NCBI RefSeq assembly: GCF_900100655.1
Contig: NZ_FNCE01000009.1
Coordinates: forward strand, 40,673-104,672
Length of the DNA stretch: 64,000 nt
Source of the DNA: Limimonas halophila
GTDB lineage: Bacteria > Pseudomonadota > Alphaproteobacteria > Kiloniellales > Rhodovibrionaceae
Reading direction: 5' to 3'
Part shown: piece after piece, positions 16,843 to 27,534 of the stretch
How the letters are laid out: every line of letters begins with the position of its first letter
How positions within the stretch are numbered: the first letter of the stretch is position 1
Notes under the pieces: generated by a model
Databases searched by the model: none
The model's input: only the letters and a program-made list of their open reading frames with translations
Told to the model about the DNA's origin: nothing
Translations under genes and position numbers: made by a program

Positions 16843-17847
16843 TTAGGCGGCTTTGGCCTCGCGCGTGGGCGGCGCCATGAACTCGGGACCGACGGGATCG
16901 GTTACCGTCTCGTTCACGATGCGCTCCATCTCCACGAGCGTGGCGTCGTCCAGCGCGATGTCCGCGACCTCGTGCACGGGGTCGAGCTGATCGGGCCGGC
17001 GCGCGCCCCAGAGCGCCACGCCCACGCCGGGCTTGCGCAGCAGCCACGCCAGCGCGAGATGCAGCACGCTCTTGGCGTCGTGTTCGCGCGCCAGGGCGTC
17101 CAGCTTGGCCACGGCGTCCAGGTACTGCCGGTAGCGGGGATTCTTGAACTTGGGATCGACGTTGCGGAGGTCGTCGCCCTCGAACGTGGTGTCCGGCGTC
17201 AGCTTGCCCGTGAGCAGGCCGCGGCAGAGCGCGCCGTAGGTGAGCGTCGTCTGGCCGTGCTCGCGCGCGAAGGGGAAGATGTCTTGCTCCGCGTGGCGCT
17301 CGAAGATGTTGTAGGGCGGCTGGATGACGTGCAGCGGCGCCTCCGCGCTGAAGCGCCACATCTCCGCGGGCGCGAAGTTGCTCACCCCGATGGCGCGGAT
17401 CTTCCCTTCGTCGTACAGCGCCTTCATCGCCTGCGCCGTTTCCTCGACCGGCACCAGGGGGTCGGGCCAGTGGACCTGATAGACGTCGATCACGTCCGTC
17501 TGCAGACGGTGCAGGGAGTCCTCGATCTCCGTGCGGATGCGCGCAGGCGTGGCGTTGCGGTAGGGCTGGTTGCCGTGCCACTCCAGCCCGACCTTGGTGG
17601 CGAGCACCACCTTGTCGCGCCGGCCGCCCTCGGCGAGCGCGCGGCCAACCAACTCCTCGGACTCGCCCATGCCGTAGACGGGCGCGGTGTCCACCAGCGT
17701 GATGCCGCGGTCCACGGCGGCCTGGACGGTACGGATGGATTCCGCCTCATCCGTGCCGCCCCACATCCAGCCGCCGATGGCCCAGGTCCCCAGGCCGATG
17801 CGGGTGGCCGACATGCCGGTGTCGGCGATTGCGGTGGTCTCGATCAT
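16843..17847 (-). CDS. Aldo/keto reductase
   Basis: 334 aa, an NAD(P)H-dependent oxidoreductase with a TIM barrel. The catalytic tetrad is visible: Asp and Tyr in DTAPVYGMGESEE (~residues 50-62), Lys in VVLATKVGLEW (~86) and His in YQVHWPDPL (~128). The VSNFAP motif and C-terminal GARRPDQLDP cofactor-binding region place it in the YhdN/YakC-like group. The substrate is unknown. AGGAGG lies 7 nt before ATG 17847. It is a single gene ending in a strong terminator. Confidence 0.92.
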   Translation of the reverse strand: MIETTAIADTGMSATRIGLGTWAIGGWMWGGTDEAESIRTVQAAVDRGITLVDTAPVYGMGESEELVGRALAEGGRRDKVVLATKVGLEWHGNQPYRNATPARIRTEIEDSLHRLQTDVIDVYQVHWPDPLVPVEETAQAMKALYDEGKIRAIGVSNFAPAEMWRFSAEAPLHVIQPPYNIFERHAEQDIFPFAREHGQTTLTYGALCRGLLTGKLTPDTTFEGDDLRNVDPKFKNPRYRQYLDAVAKLDALAREHDAKSVLHLALAWLLRKPGVGVALWGARRPDQLDPVHEVADIALDDATLVEMERIVNETVTDPVGPEFMAPPTREAKAA

Positions 17848-17971
17848 GGCGGGCCCTCCTGTGTTGCGAAGCCCAACACGTATGATGCGCCGCACAAACG
17901 GCGGCGCGAAACCCCCGTGCGACAGGATGCTTCACCTCTTTCGGGGGAGAGGGCGCCGACGGCACGAAAAT

Positions 17972-17995
17972 GGCCCGGTCGCGTGCGACCGGGCC
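17972..17995 (-). terminator. Intrinsic terminator of the dps gene
   Basis: GGCCCGGTCGC (17972-17982) pairs with GCGACCGGGCC (17985-17995). Read leftward the hairpin is followed by ATTTTCGTGCC. It starts 28 bp after the leftward dps stop. Confidence 0.75.
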
Positions 17996-18022
17996 GTGTG
18001 CGGTGGGCGGCGAGATGCGCGA

Positions 18023-18493
18023 TCAGCTCAAGTGCGCGCGCAGCATCCAGGCGTTCTTCTCGTGGACCTGAAGGCGGTCGGTGACCAGGCCCTCGGTGAC
18101 GTGGTCGCTGGCCTGCGCGGCCGTGGTCACGACCTGGCGCAGCGTGCCCACGACCGTTTCCTGGTCCTCGGCGAGCTGGCGCACCATCTGCTGCCAGTCC
18201 GGCTGGCCGGTCTCTTCCGGCACGGCCGCGAGCTTTCCGAATTCTCGGAAGCTGCCGGGAGCGTGGTGGCCCAGGGCGCGGATGCGCTCGGCGATCTCGT
18301 CGATCGCCTCGCGCAGGTCCGTGTACTGCTCCTCGAACAGCTCGTGGAGCTGCTTGAAGGACGGGCCCTCGACGTTCCAGTGGTAGTTCTGCGTTTTCAC
18401 GTAGAGCGTGTAGCTGTCCGCCAGGACGCGCGACAGGCCCTCGGCGACGCGCTTGCGGTCCTCGGCGCTGATCCCTGTGTTCACCTGCGTCAT
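18023..18493 (-). CDS. dps: Dps-family ferritin (DNA starvation/stationary phase protection protein)
   Basis: 156 aa. It oxidises and stores iron and shields DNA in stress. The inter-subunit ferroxidase ligands are in place: YVKTQNYHWNVEGPSF (~residues 33-48) and LFEEQYTDLREAIDEIAERIRALG (~52-75), the Dps signature. AAGGAGAGAG precedes ATG 18493, and a terminator follows. The upstream 17-bp palindrome at 18584-18600 resembles an Irr-type iron control element, so iron regulation is likely. A general catalase-like role is excluded by the fold. Confidence 0.94.
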   Translation of the reverse strand: MTQVNTGISAEDRKRVAEGLSRVLADSYTLYVKTQNYHWNVEGPSFKQLHELFEEQYTDLREAIDEIAERIRALGHHAPGSFREFGKLAAVPEETGQPDWQQMVRQLAEDQETVVGTLRQVVTTAAQASDHVTEGLVTDRLQVHEKNAWMLRAHLS

Positions 18494-18583
18494 GCTGCTC
18501 TCTCCTTTGTCCGGGGTGGCGGCGGCGACACCGGCCGTTCCCCTTTGTGACGTGGCCTGCGTTCGGCAGTGCCGCAAGATCTC

Positions 18584-18600
18584 TTTAGACCAGTTCTAAA
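18584..18600. promoter_or_regulatory. Candidate Irr box (iron control element) upstream of dps
   Basis: TTTAGACCAGTTCTAAA is a near-perfect palindrome of the form TTTAGAA-N3-TTCTAAA, with one mismatch (C for A at position 7). As I recall the literature, that is the Irr/ICE consensus in alphaproteobacteria. It lies 91 bp before the dps start codon in an otherwise GC-rich stretch, and irr itself is at 4018-4440. Confidence 0.6.
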
Positions 18601-18671
18601 CTGTTCCAGACCCGTTTACGCAGGCCGGGCCGCGCCGGATCACCGCCTTTCACCATTTTCCGGCAGGCGCC

Positions 18672-20714
18672 TCACGAGGCCGGCATGCGGTGCAGCACGC
18701 GCTCGGCCTCGCGGCCGGTCAGCTCCTGCAGGCGCTCGAAGCGGTGGGTGAAGAAGCCCAGCCCGCGCGTGAGCGAGCGCAGGTCGATGATGAAGTCGTC
18801 CAGCGCGGCCGCCGGCATCAGCGCTTCCAGGTCGTCCCAGCCGGTCCAGCCGGGCTTGTCGTCGAAGCCCAGCACCTGCCCGCGCCGCTCAGCGACCAGG
18901 CCGTGCATGTTGTGGGTGTAGTGCTTGGGCACCGAGACGGTGACGCGCTCGATGGGCTCCAGCAGCACGGGATCGCAGCTCGGCAGCGCCTCGGACACGG
19001 CCATGCGGCCGACCGTCTTGAAGGCCTGCTCGCTGGAATCGACCGAATGGTACTGTCCGTCGAACAACTCCACGGCCACGTCCACCACCGGGAAGCCCAG
19101 CGGGCCGCGCTCCAGCGCCTCGCGCACGCCCTCCTCGACCGCCGGGACGAACTGCTTGGGCACCGTGCCGCCGACGATCGCGTTGGTGAACTGAAAGCCC
19201 TCGCCGCGGGCGCGGGGCGCGATCTTGATTTGGACGTCGGCGAATTGCCCGTGCCCGCCGGTCTGGCGCTTGAAGCGGCTGTGGTGGGTGGTGCCCTGGC
19301 GGATGGTTTCGCGGTAGGGCGTGGGCGGGCGCTCGGTGCGCACCTCGACGTTGAAGCGGTGGCGCAGCTTGTCCAGCGCCACGGCCAGGTGCATCTCGCC
19401 CTGACCCTGGAGCAGCATGCGCCCGGTGTCGGGGTCGTGCTCCAGGCGGTAGGCCGCGTCCTCCTCCACCAGGCGTGAAATGCCCGTGGTCAGCTTGACC
19501 TCGTCGGCGCGCTTCTCCGGCTCCACGACGAGCGTGTAGACCGGCTCCGCCGGGCTCGGCCAGGGCAGGGCGGTGTCGCTCAGCGTGGCCTTGCCGGTGA
19601 TGAGGCTGCCGGTGTGCAGCGCGTCCAGGCGGGGTAGGGCGACCAGCTCGCCCGCGCCGGCCGCCCCCACCTTGCGCGGCTCGCTGCCGGTCAGGCGGTA
19701 GATGGCGGACAGGCGCTGGCCCGCTACGGTGTCGCCGTCTGTGAGCTGGCCCTGCCAGACGCGGGTGAGCGAGAGCTTGCCGGCGTGGGGCTGGTGGAAG
19801 GTGCGCACGACCGTGGCCGCCAGCTCGCCGTCCCCGAGGCCCGCGGCCTCGCGCACGCCCAGGCGTTCCGCGCCCGCTGCCGGCCCCGGCGTTTCGTGGC
19901 GCAGCGCCTTCCACAGCCGCGTGATGCCGTGGCCGTGCGCCGCCGAGCCCAGGAAGACCGGCACCACGAGGTCGTCGCGCACGTCCTGCTTGAGGTCGGC
20001 GTAGATCTCCTCGGCGGGCGGGACGGCGTCCTCCAGCAGCTTTTCCAGCAGCTCGTCGTCGTAGTCGGCCAGGGATTCCAAGAGCGCCTGACGGGCCTCC
20101 TCCTCCCGCTCGGCCACGTCCTCGGGCAGGCTGACGAGCTCGGACGGCTGGCCGTCGCGGTAGCGGTAGGCGCGCTCGCTGACCAAGTCGACGTAGCCCG
20201 AGACCTTGCCGCCCTCGCGGATGGGCACCTGGCGCAGCACCAGCGGGCGCGCGGACACGTCCTGCAGCGCCGCCATGACCTCGCGCACGGGCGTTTCGGC
20301 GCGGTCCATCTGGTTGATGAAGACCATGTGCGGGATGGCGTAGGCGTCCAGGGTGCGCATCAGCGGGTCGAGCGCCAGGACGCGCTCGGGGTCGGGCTCC
20401 GCGACCACCACGGCCACGTCCGCCGCCATCAGGCAGGTGCGGGTGTCGTGCATGAATTCGATGGAGCCGGGGCAGTCGATGATCGACCAGGGATCGCCCA
20501 GGTAGCTCGCCTCGGCGACGTTGGGCTCCACCGACATCTCGCGCTCGCGCGCCTCGCGGCTGGCGTCGCCCACGCTCGTGCCTGCGCTGGGCGAGCCCCG
20601 GCGGTCGAGCGCGCCGGCACTGTGGAGCAGGGCTTCCAGCAGCGTCGTCTTGCCGCTGGTGTACTGCCCGGCAAGCACCGCGCAGCGCGGCGTCGCGGCG
20701 GCATCGTGCGTCAT
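18672..20714 (-). CDS. Elongation factor G-like GTPase (EF-G paralogue)
   Basis: 680 aa. All EF-G domains can be followed: G domain with P-loop GQYTSGKT (16-23) and DCPG (~80-83), domain II (LTRVWQGQLTDGDTV), domain III (LLQGQGEMHLAVALDKL), domain IV (SRFKRQTGGHGQFADVQI) and domain V (EPIERVTVSVPKHY). It is not the canonical FusA. The switch I RGIT-type segment is replaced by EREMSVEPNVAEASY, and the base-specificity motif NKxD reads NQMD (134-137). It stands alone instead of in a str operon. It is probably an accessory EF-G-like protein; its role in translation is unproven. Confidence 0.88.
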   Translation of the reverse strand: MTHDAAATPRCAVLAGQYTSGKTTLLEALLHSAGALDRRGSPSAGTSVGDASREAREREMSVEPNVAEASYLGDPWSIIDCPGSIEFMHDTRTCLMAADVAVVVAEPDPERVLALDPLMRTLDAYAIPHMVFINQMDRAETPVREVMAALQDVSARPLVLRQVPIREGGKVSGYVDLVSERAYRYRDGQPSELVSLPEDVAEREEEARQALLESLADYDDELLEKLLEDAVPPAEEIYADLKQDVRDDLVVPVFLGSAAHGHGITRLWKALRHETPGPAAGAERLGVREAAGLGDGELAATVVRTFHQPHAGKLSLTRVWQGQLTDGDTVAGQRLSAIYRLTGSEPRKVGAAGAGELVALPRLDALHTGSLITGKATLSDTALPWPSPAEPVYTLVVEPEKRADEVKLTTGISRLVEEDAAYRLEHDPDTGRMLLQGQGEMHLAVALDKLRHRFNVEVRTERPPTPYRETIRQGTTHHSRFKRQTGGHGQFADVQIKIAPRARGEGFQFTNAIVGGTVPKQFVPAVEEGVREALERGPLGFPVVDVAVELFDGQYHSVDSSEQAFKTVGRMAVSEALPSCDPVLLEPIERVTVSVPKHYTHNMHGLVAERRGQVLGFDDKPGWTGWDDLEALMPAAALDDFIIDLRSLTRGLGFFTHRFERLQELTGREAERVLHRMPAS

Positions 20715-20905
20715 CCCGGCACCTCCCCGTTCCGGTTGCTCCGGCGGGGTGCCGCCCCGGGGCCGGCGATGCGGGCGCGGGACGGCACCGCGCCGGTCGT
20801 TGGGGAAATGGTTTCAAAACCGCGCCAGTTCCGGCAACACAAAAACGCGCCGGCGGACACGGATCGGGATGTGCGCATGGGCCGGGACGCGCCCCGGCCC
20901 GGCCA

Positions 20906-22443
<1,538 letters not shown>

Positions 22444-24261
22444 ATGACAACCGCCACCGAAACGCCGACCGAACCCGCGACCAGCAGTCGCCCCCGCGCC
22501 AAGCCCATTCAGCTTACGCTGGTGCAGCTGTGCGCCCTGTCCATCGGGCTCGGCATCGTGACCGGCATCGGCGCCGTGATCTTCCGGTTGCTGATCGGAT
22601 TGATCCACAACCTCTTCTTTTTCGGCGAACTCTCGCTCGTCTTCGAATCCGAAGAGTTGATGCCGCTGAGCCCGTGGGGGCCGTGGGTGATCCTGGTCCC
22701 CGTCATCGGCGGGTTGGGCGTCACCTGGCTGACGCGCACCTTCGCCCCGGAGGCGCGCGGCCACGGCGTGCCCGAGGTGATGGACGCCATCTACCACCGC
22801 GAGGGCAACGTGCGCCCCGTGGTGGCGGCGGCGAAGTCGATGGCCTCCGCGCTCTCCATCGGCACGGGCGCCGCCGTGGGGCGCGAGGGCCCGATCATCC
22901 AGATCGGCTCTTCGTTCGGCTCCTCGTTCGGCCAGCTGCTGCGCGTGGTGACGTGGCAGCGCATCACGCTGATCGCCGCGGGCGCCGGCGCCGGCATCGC
23001 CGCCACTTTCAACACGCCCCTGGGCGGGGTGCTCTTCGCCATCGAGCTGATGTTGCCGGAGGTGAGCAGCCGCACCTTCCTGCCCGTGGTGCTGGCGACC
23101 ACGACGGCCACCTACATCGGCCGGCTGGCCTTCGGCATGCAGAACGCCTTCGTGGTGTCGCTGCCGGCGGCGTCCCAGGCCGGGGTCATCAACATCCCCA
23201 CGATCGCCGGCTTCATCCTCCTGGGGCTGGCGTGCGGGCTGGTCTCCTTCGCCTTCATTCGCGTGCTCAGCTTCATGGAGGAGACCTTCGAGCGCGCCTT
23301 CCGCAACGACTACGTCCGCCACACCGTCGGCATGCTCATCGTGGGCGGGCTGATGTACGCCGTCAGCCAGCTCTACGGCCACTACCTGATCGCGGGCACC
23401 AGCTACGGCACGATCACCGCGCTGCTGCACGGCGAGCTGGCGGGCGTGACCATCATGGCCCTGTTGCTGGTGGCCAAGCTCGTGGCGACCACGGTCAGCC
23501 TGGGCTCGGGCGCGTCGGGCGGGATCTTCTCGCCGTCGCTGTTTTTCGGCGCCACGCTGGGTGCGGCCATGGGCGGGGCGCTGAACCTGCTGTGGCCGGG
23601 CGCGGGCTTTTCGCCGGTCGAGTTCGCCATGGTCGGCATGGCCGGCGTCGTCGGCGGCGGCACGGGCGCGGCCATGACCGCGATCGTGATGGTGTTCGAG
23701 ATGACGCAGGACTACGTCATCATCGTGCCCACGGTCATGGCGACGGCCCTGGCGATCGGCGTGCGGCGCTGGCTGTCGGACGAGAACATCTACACCATCA
23801 AGCTGGCCTGGCGCGGCAAGCACATCCCCAAGGAGCGCCACACCAACATGTTCCTCGTCCGCCACGCGGACGAGATCATGGAGACGGAATTCATCACGAT
23901 CCCCAGCCACGTGCGGCTGGACAAGGTGCTCTCCGATCTGAGCGAGCACACCAGCAAGCGCTACATCCTGGTGGCCGACGACGACACCGTGCGCGGCGTC
24001 ATGCCCGTCGACGACGTCGTGCGGCTGTGCCACGGCGTGTCCGACGACTTCACGCTCGGCCAGCTCGCCAACACCGCGCACGCCTGGTGCGGTGCGACGG
24101 AGATCCTGCACGACGTGCTCAAGCGCATGGTCAACGAAAACGTGCCCTACGCGCTCGTGGTCACCGACGACCGGGTGGACTCGCCCGATGCCGGCTCGGT
24201 CGTGGGCATCGTGGACAAGGACCACATCGCCGACAGCGTGATGCACCACTTCAAGACGTGA
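22444..24261 (+). CDS. clcA: ClC-family chloride channel/transporter with CBS domains
   Basis: 605 aa, an integral membrane protein of about 10-12 helices. ClC selectivity motifs appear as GHGVPEVMD (106-114, with His where many ClCs have Ser), GREGPIIQIG (146-155) with the gating glutamate Glu148, and GSGASGGIFSPSL (~355). The last ~150 residues form a CBS pair (MPVDDVVRL and VVGIVDKDHIADS) that may sense adenine nucleotides. The gating glutamate suggests a proton-coupled exchanger, but this needs measurement. ATG 22444 follows an in-frame GTG at 22441, so the start is uncertain by one codon. Confidence 0.92.
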   Translation: MTTATETPTEPATSSRPRAKPIQLTLVQLCALSIGLGIVTGIGAVIFRLLIGLIHNLFFFGELSLVFESEELMPLSPWGPWVILVPVIGGLGVTWLTRTFAPEARGHGVPEVMDAIYHREGNVRPVVAAAKSMASALSIGTGAAVGREGPIIQIGSSFGSSFGQLLRVVTWQRITLIAAGAGAGIAATFNTPLGGVLFAIELMLPEVSSRTFLPVVLATTTATYIGRLAFGMQNAFVVSLPAASQAGVINIPTIAGFILLGLACGLVSFAFIRVLSFMEETFERAFRNDYVRHTVGMLIVGGLMYAVSQLYGHYLIAGTSYGTITALLHGELAGVTIMALLLVAKLVATTVSLGSGASGGIFSPSLFFGATLGAAMGGALNLLWPGAGFSPVEFAMVGMAGVVGGGTGAAMTAIVMVFEMTQDYVIIVPTVMATALAIGVRRWLSDENIYTIKLAWRGKHIPKERHTNMFLVRHADEIMETEFITIPSHVRLDKVLSDLSEHTSKRYILVADDDTVRGVMPVDDVVRLCHGVSDDFTLGQLANTAHAWCGATEILHDVLKRMVNENVPYALVVTDDRVDSPDAGSVVGIVDKDHIADSVMHHFKT

Positions 24262-24267
24262 CGCCCT

Positions 24268-24546
24268 TCACGGTTCCACCTGTCCGTCATCGGGCTTATG
24301 GCGGTTCCGGCGCGGGGCGGCGCCCAACAGGCGGTCCAGGCGTTCGGCCAGGACGGGCCGGCGCCGGCGCAGCACCCGCCGAACCAGCCGCGCGCGCCCG
24401 GACGTCCGCCAAAGCAGCGCCAGGCCGACGCCGACGACGAGCGCGCCCAGCGGAATGGGCGAGATGAACAGCGGCACGCCCACCACGACCAGCAGGGCGC
24501 CCGTCGCGGCAAGGACCGCGCGAAACCGGTTCCGCCGTTTCCGCAT
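24268..24546 (-). CDS. Small membrane protein, 92 aa
   Basis: A basic N-terminus (MRKRRNRFRA) precedes two hydrophobic stretches (VLAATGALLVVVGVPLFISPIPLGALVVGVGLALLW, residues ~11-46), read as a helical hairpin. A strongly basic cytoplasmic tail rich in Arg (RARLVRRVLRRRRPVLAERL) follows. The PIPLGALVVGVGLALL turn resembles PGPGW-type small membrane proteins. Function unknown. Convergent with clcA, six bases between the stops. Confidence 0.65.
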   Translation of the reverse strand: MRKRRNRFRAVLAATGALLVVVGVPLFISPIPLGALVVGVGLALLWRTSGRARLVRRVLRRRRPVLAERLDRLLGAAPRRNRHKPDDGQVEP

Positions 24547-24694
24547 CGCGCCGCAGGGTAGCGAAAGCGCGTGACACGCGTGTTGCGCGCCGCACGCCCG
24601 AGCGGGCGTTCACGCAGGTTTCATCGCCCTGTCCGCAAACCGTGATCCGGCAGCCGTACCCTTGCCGCACCACGGGACGGGGGTGCGGCGGCCC

Positions 24695-25501
24695 ATGGCC
24701 TCCGAGATTCAGCGCCTGCACCGCTACCGGGCGGTTTGGATATCCGACGTCCACCTGGGAACGCGCGGCTGCAACGCGGAGCTGCTGCTGGACTTCCTGG
24801 ACACCGTGGACACCGAGCGCCTCTACCTCGTCGGCGACATCGTCGACGGTTGGCGGCTCAAGCGCTCCTGGTACTGGCCCGAAAGCCACTCGGCCGTCAT
24901 GCACGCCATCCTGCGCAAGGCGCGCCACGGCACGCGCGTGATCTACGTGCCGGGCAACCACGACGAGGTGGCGCGCGCCTACCTCGATGTGGCGCTGGGG
25001 TCGATCGAAATCCGCGACCCGGCCGTGCACACGAGCGCGGACGGGCGCCGTTTCCTCGTCCTCCACGGGGATCAGTTCGACGGCGTCGTGACCTGCGCGC
25101 GTTGGCTGGCTCTCCTGGGCGATTGGGCGTACGATACAGTTTTGCGGACGAACATCGTCTTCAACGCCGTGCGGCGGCGGCTGGGGCTGGGCTACTGGTC
25201 GCTGGCGAACTTCCTAAAGGGGCGCGCGAAGACCGCCATGCAGTACATCTGCGACTTCGAAGCGGCGGTGGCCGAGGAAGGCCGGCGGCAGAAGGTGGAC
25301 GGCGTGATCTGCGGCCACATCCACCACGCCAGCCTGCGCCAGATCGACGGCATCACCTACGCCAACGACGGCGACTGGGTGGAAAGCTGCACGGCGCTGG
25401 TTGAACACCCGGACGGGCAACTGGCGATCGTGGACTGGACGGTGCCGCAGCCGGCGGCGCAACCGGACCCCGGCCCCGAACCGGAGCGGGCGGCCGCGTG
25501 A
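24695..25501 (+). CDS. LpxH-like UDP-2,3-diacylglucosamine diphosphatase family phosphoesterase
   Basis: 268 aa, a binuclear-metal phosphoesterase. All ligands are visible: SDVHLG (~14-19), GDIVDGW (~44-50), GNHDE (~84-88), HGDQFDG and GHIHHA (~206-211). The family includes LpxH/LpxH-like lipid A enzymes and the group paired with a glycosyltransferase, as here. ATG 24695 fits the family better than the in-frame TTG at 24662. Its stop overlaps the next ATG (TGATG). A role in envelope glycolipid synthesis is inferred from the pairing. Confidence 0.85.
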   Translation: MASEIQRLHRYRAVWISDVHLGTRGCNAELLLDFLDTVDTERLYLVGDIVDGWRLKRSWYWPESHSAVMHAILRKARHGTRVIYVPGNHDEVARAYLDVALGSIEIRDPAVHTSADGRRFLVLHGDQFDGVVTCARWLALLGDWAYDTVLRTNIVFNAVRRRLGLGYWSLANFLKGRAKTAMQYICDFEAAVAEEGRRQKVDGVICGHIHHASLRQIDGITYANDGDWVESCTALVEHPDGQLAIVDWTVPQPAAQPDPGPEPERAAA

Positions 25502-26523
25502 TGCGGATCGCGCTGGTCACCGACGCCTGGCACCCGCAGGTCAACGGCGTGGTGCGCGCGCTGTCCACGACGATTCGCGAACTGGAGCGCCAGGGCCACG
25601 CGGTCACGGTGATCGCGCCCGACGGCTTCCGCACGGTGCCGTGCCCCAGCTACCCGGAAATCCGCCTGTCGGTGGCGCCGTACCGGGCGGTGGCGCGCCG
25701 CCTGGACAGCTTCGCGCCCGAGGCCGTGCACATCGCCACCGAAGGCCCGCTCGGCTGGGCGGCGCGGCGGCACTGCCGGCGGCGGGGGTGGCCCTTCACC
25801 ACCTCTTTCCACACGCGCTTTCCCGAGTACGTTCACGCGCGCACGCGTCTGCCGCTGCGCGCGGGGTACGGGCTGCTGCGGCGCTTCCACGCGCCGGCGG
25901 CGCGGGTGATGGTGACGACCGAAACCCTGCGCCGCGAACTCGCCGACCTGGGGCTGCATCGCACGGCCATCTGGACGCGCGGCGTCGATACGACGCTGTT
26001 CGGCCGGCAGGCGCCGGCCGAGCTGGACCTGCCGCGCCCGGTGTTCGCCTACGTCGGCCGCGTCGCCGTCGAAAAGAACCTGCGCGCCTTTCTGGACCTG
26101 GATCTGCCGGGCAGCAAGCTGGTGGTGGGCGACGGGCCGCAGCGCCCGGCGCTGGAAGCCGAGTATCCCGACGCCCGCTTCGTGGGCGCCAAGCACGGGC
26201 CCGAGCTGGCGGCGCACCACGCCGCCGCCGATGTCTTCGTCTTCCCCAGCACGACGGACACCTTCGGCCTCGTGCTGCTGGAGGCGCTGGCGAGCGGCGT
26301 GCCCGTCGCGGCCTATCCCGTGACCGGGCCGACGGACGTCCTCGGCGACAGCGGCGCGGGCGTGCTGCGCGACGATCTGCGCGCCGCGGCGCTGGACGCG
26401 TTGAACATCCCGCCACAGGTGTGCCGCGCCCACGCCGAGCGCTTCGCCTGGCCCGCCACGGCGCGCGAGTTCGTCGCCAACCTGGAACCGATCGCGACCG
26501 GCGCCCCCGCCGCCGCGGCGTGA
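25501..26523 (+). CDS. GT4-family glycosyltransferase
   Basis: 340 aa with a GT-B fold. The N-terminal domain begins MRIALVTDAWHPQVNGVVR, the acceptor-side glycine loop typical of GT4 lipid glycosyltransferases. The C-terminal domain has YVGRVAVEKNLRAFL, VVGDGPQRPAL and the E-x7-E motif region STTDTFGLVLLEALASGVPVAAY that binds the nucleotide sugar. It resembles glycosyltransferases acting on diacylglycerol or similar lipids (SqdX/MgdA-like). The actual lipid is not determinable. Translationally coupled to the LpxH-like gene. Confidence 0.86.
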   Translation: MRIALVTDAWHPQVNGVVRALSTTIRELERQGHAVTVIAPDGFRTVPCPSYPEIRLSVAPYRAVARRLDSFAPEAVHIATEGPLGWAARRHCRRRGWPFTTSFHTRFPEYVHARTRLPLRAGYGLLRRFHAPAARVMVTTETLRRELADLGLHRTAIWTRGVDTTLFGRQAPAELDLPRPVFAYVGRVAVEKNLRAFLDLDLPGSKLVVGDGPQRPALEAEYPDARFVGAKHGPELAAHHAAADVFVFPSTTDTFGLVLLEALASGVPVAAYPVTGPTDVLGDSGAGVLRDDLRAAALDALNIPPQVCRAHAERFAWPATAREFVANLEPIATGAPAAAA

Positions 26524-26538
26524 GCGCGGGGCGGGCGT

Positions 26539-27534
26539 TTACAGCCCGCCGCTGGCCATGACGCTGGGTGGTTGCGTTGCCAACTCAGCCGCGGCGAGCT
26601 TCTGATACGAATTGTGCTTCATCATGCCGCGGATTTCCCGCACGTAGGCGTCGCCGCGCTGGGAGTACGCCTTCAGGCCCGCCATCAGCCGGTGCGAGTT
26701 CAACCCTCCGTTGCCCTTGCGCTGCTCGGCGCGCAGGCGCCGGAAGGGTTCGTAGGCGGAGTGCGTGTTGAGGTTGCGCATGTAGCCCGCGACCGAAGCG
26801 CCCAGGGTCGGGAACTTGCGCACGCCGTAGTTGCCCTTGCCCTTTTGCAGGCTCTTGGGGGCCATCGCCTGCGAGGTGTCCCAGGTCCACTGCCCGAAGA
26901 GCGCGTTGCCCTGGCGGGCGAAGCGCGAGGTGCCCCAGCCGGACTCGTTGGCCGCTTGGGCCAGCGCCATCGGCACCGGCACGACGTCCACGCGCTGCCT
27001 GAGCTTGCCGAGGTCCGGCTTGTTCAGCTTGTATTGCTTGGCAAGCGCCGTCAGCCACTGCCGTTCCGCCGCCGCGAGGTCTCGGCCGTCCGGCTCGTCG
27101 CTCTTGGCGATCAGCTTCAGCAGGCGCTCGCGGTCGGCGCGGATCTCCGCGTTGGCCTTGAGGATGAGCGGCAGGACGATCTTCTCGAACAGCGTCTTGC
27201 GCGTCTCGCCGCCGTCGAGGGTCGCCCAGTCGCGCGGCATCTCGCGCACGAAGATCGGCGGCACGCCGCGTTCGTCCGCCGCGATGGCGGCGAGGTCGTA
27301 GGCGTTGCGCTCGTAGATGCCTTGCAGCGTCTTCACCGAGACGCCCTGAACGGGCATGGCCGTGATCGAGCGCTCGCCCACCGGCTCGGGCACCATTTCG
27401 AACTCGGTGGTGTCCTGCATGGCCGGCGGGACGGCCAGATGGATGCCGAGCGCCACGGGCGCCGCCAGAAGCATCACGCCGCCCGCGAGCGCGATCGCGG
27501 CGACTTTTCCGGTGTCCGGCCCAAGCGTTCGCAC
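26539..27534 (-). CDS. Bax-like glucosaminidase-domain protein
   Basis: 331 aa. The N-terminal hydrophobic segment (VAAIALAGGVMLLAAPVALGI, residues ~11-31) is a signal anchor. The C-terminal domain has the glycoside hydrolase 73 core, VPMALAQAANESGWGTSRFARQGNALFGQW (~187-216, with catalytic Glu in NESGWG), then YMRNLNTHSAYEPFRRLR and LKAYSQRGDAYVREI. This matches E. coli Bax, a putative peptidoglycan N-acetylglucosaminidase. The start is GTG 27534 with AGGAGG 8-9 nt upstream. A 7-bp hairpin at 26530-26550 overlaps its stop and may end both convergent transcripts. Confidence 0.87.
   Translation of the reverse strand: MRTLGPDTGKVAAIALAGGVMLLAAPVALGIHLAVPPAMQDTTEFEMVPEPVGERSITAMPVQGVSVKTLQGIYERNAYDLAAIAADERGVPPIFVREMPRDWATLDGGETRKTLFEKIVLPLILKANAEIRADRERLLKLIAKSDEPDGRDLAAAERQWLTALAKQYKLNKPDLGKLRQRVDVVPVPMALAQAANESGWGTSRFARQGNALFGQWTWDTSQAMAPKSLQKGKGNYGVRKFPTLGASVAGYMRNLNTHSAYEPFRRLRAEQRKGNGGLNSHRLMAGLKAYSQRGDAYVREIRGMMKHNSYQKLAAAELATQPPSVMASGGL

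Noticed and set aside
20879..20900. GC-rich hairpin (GGGCCGGG/CCCGGCCC) after the aspartate aminotransferase stop
   Set aside because: No T-rich tract follows on the minus strand, and such palindromes are frequent at this GC content; not called as a terminator.
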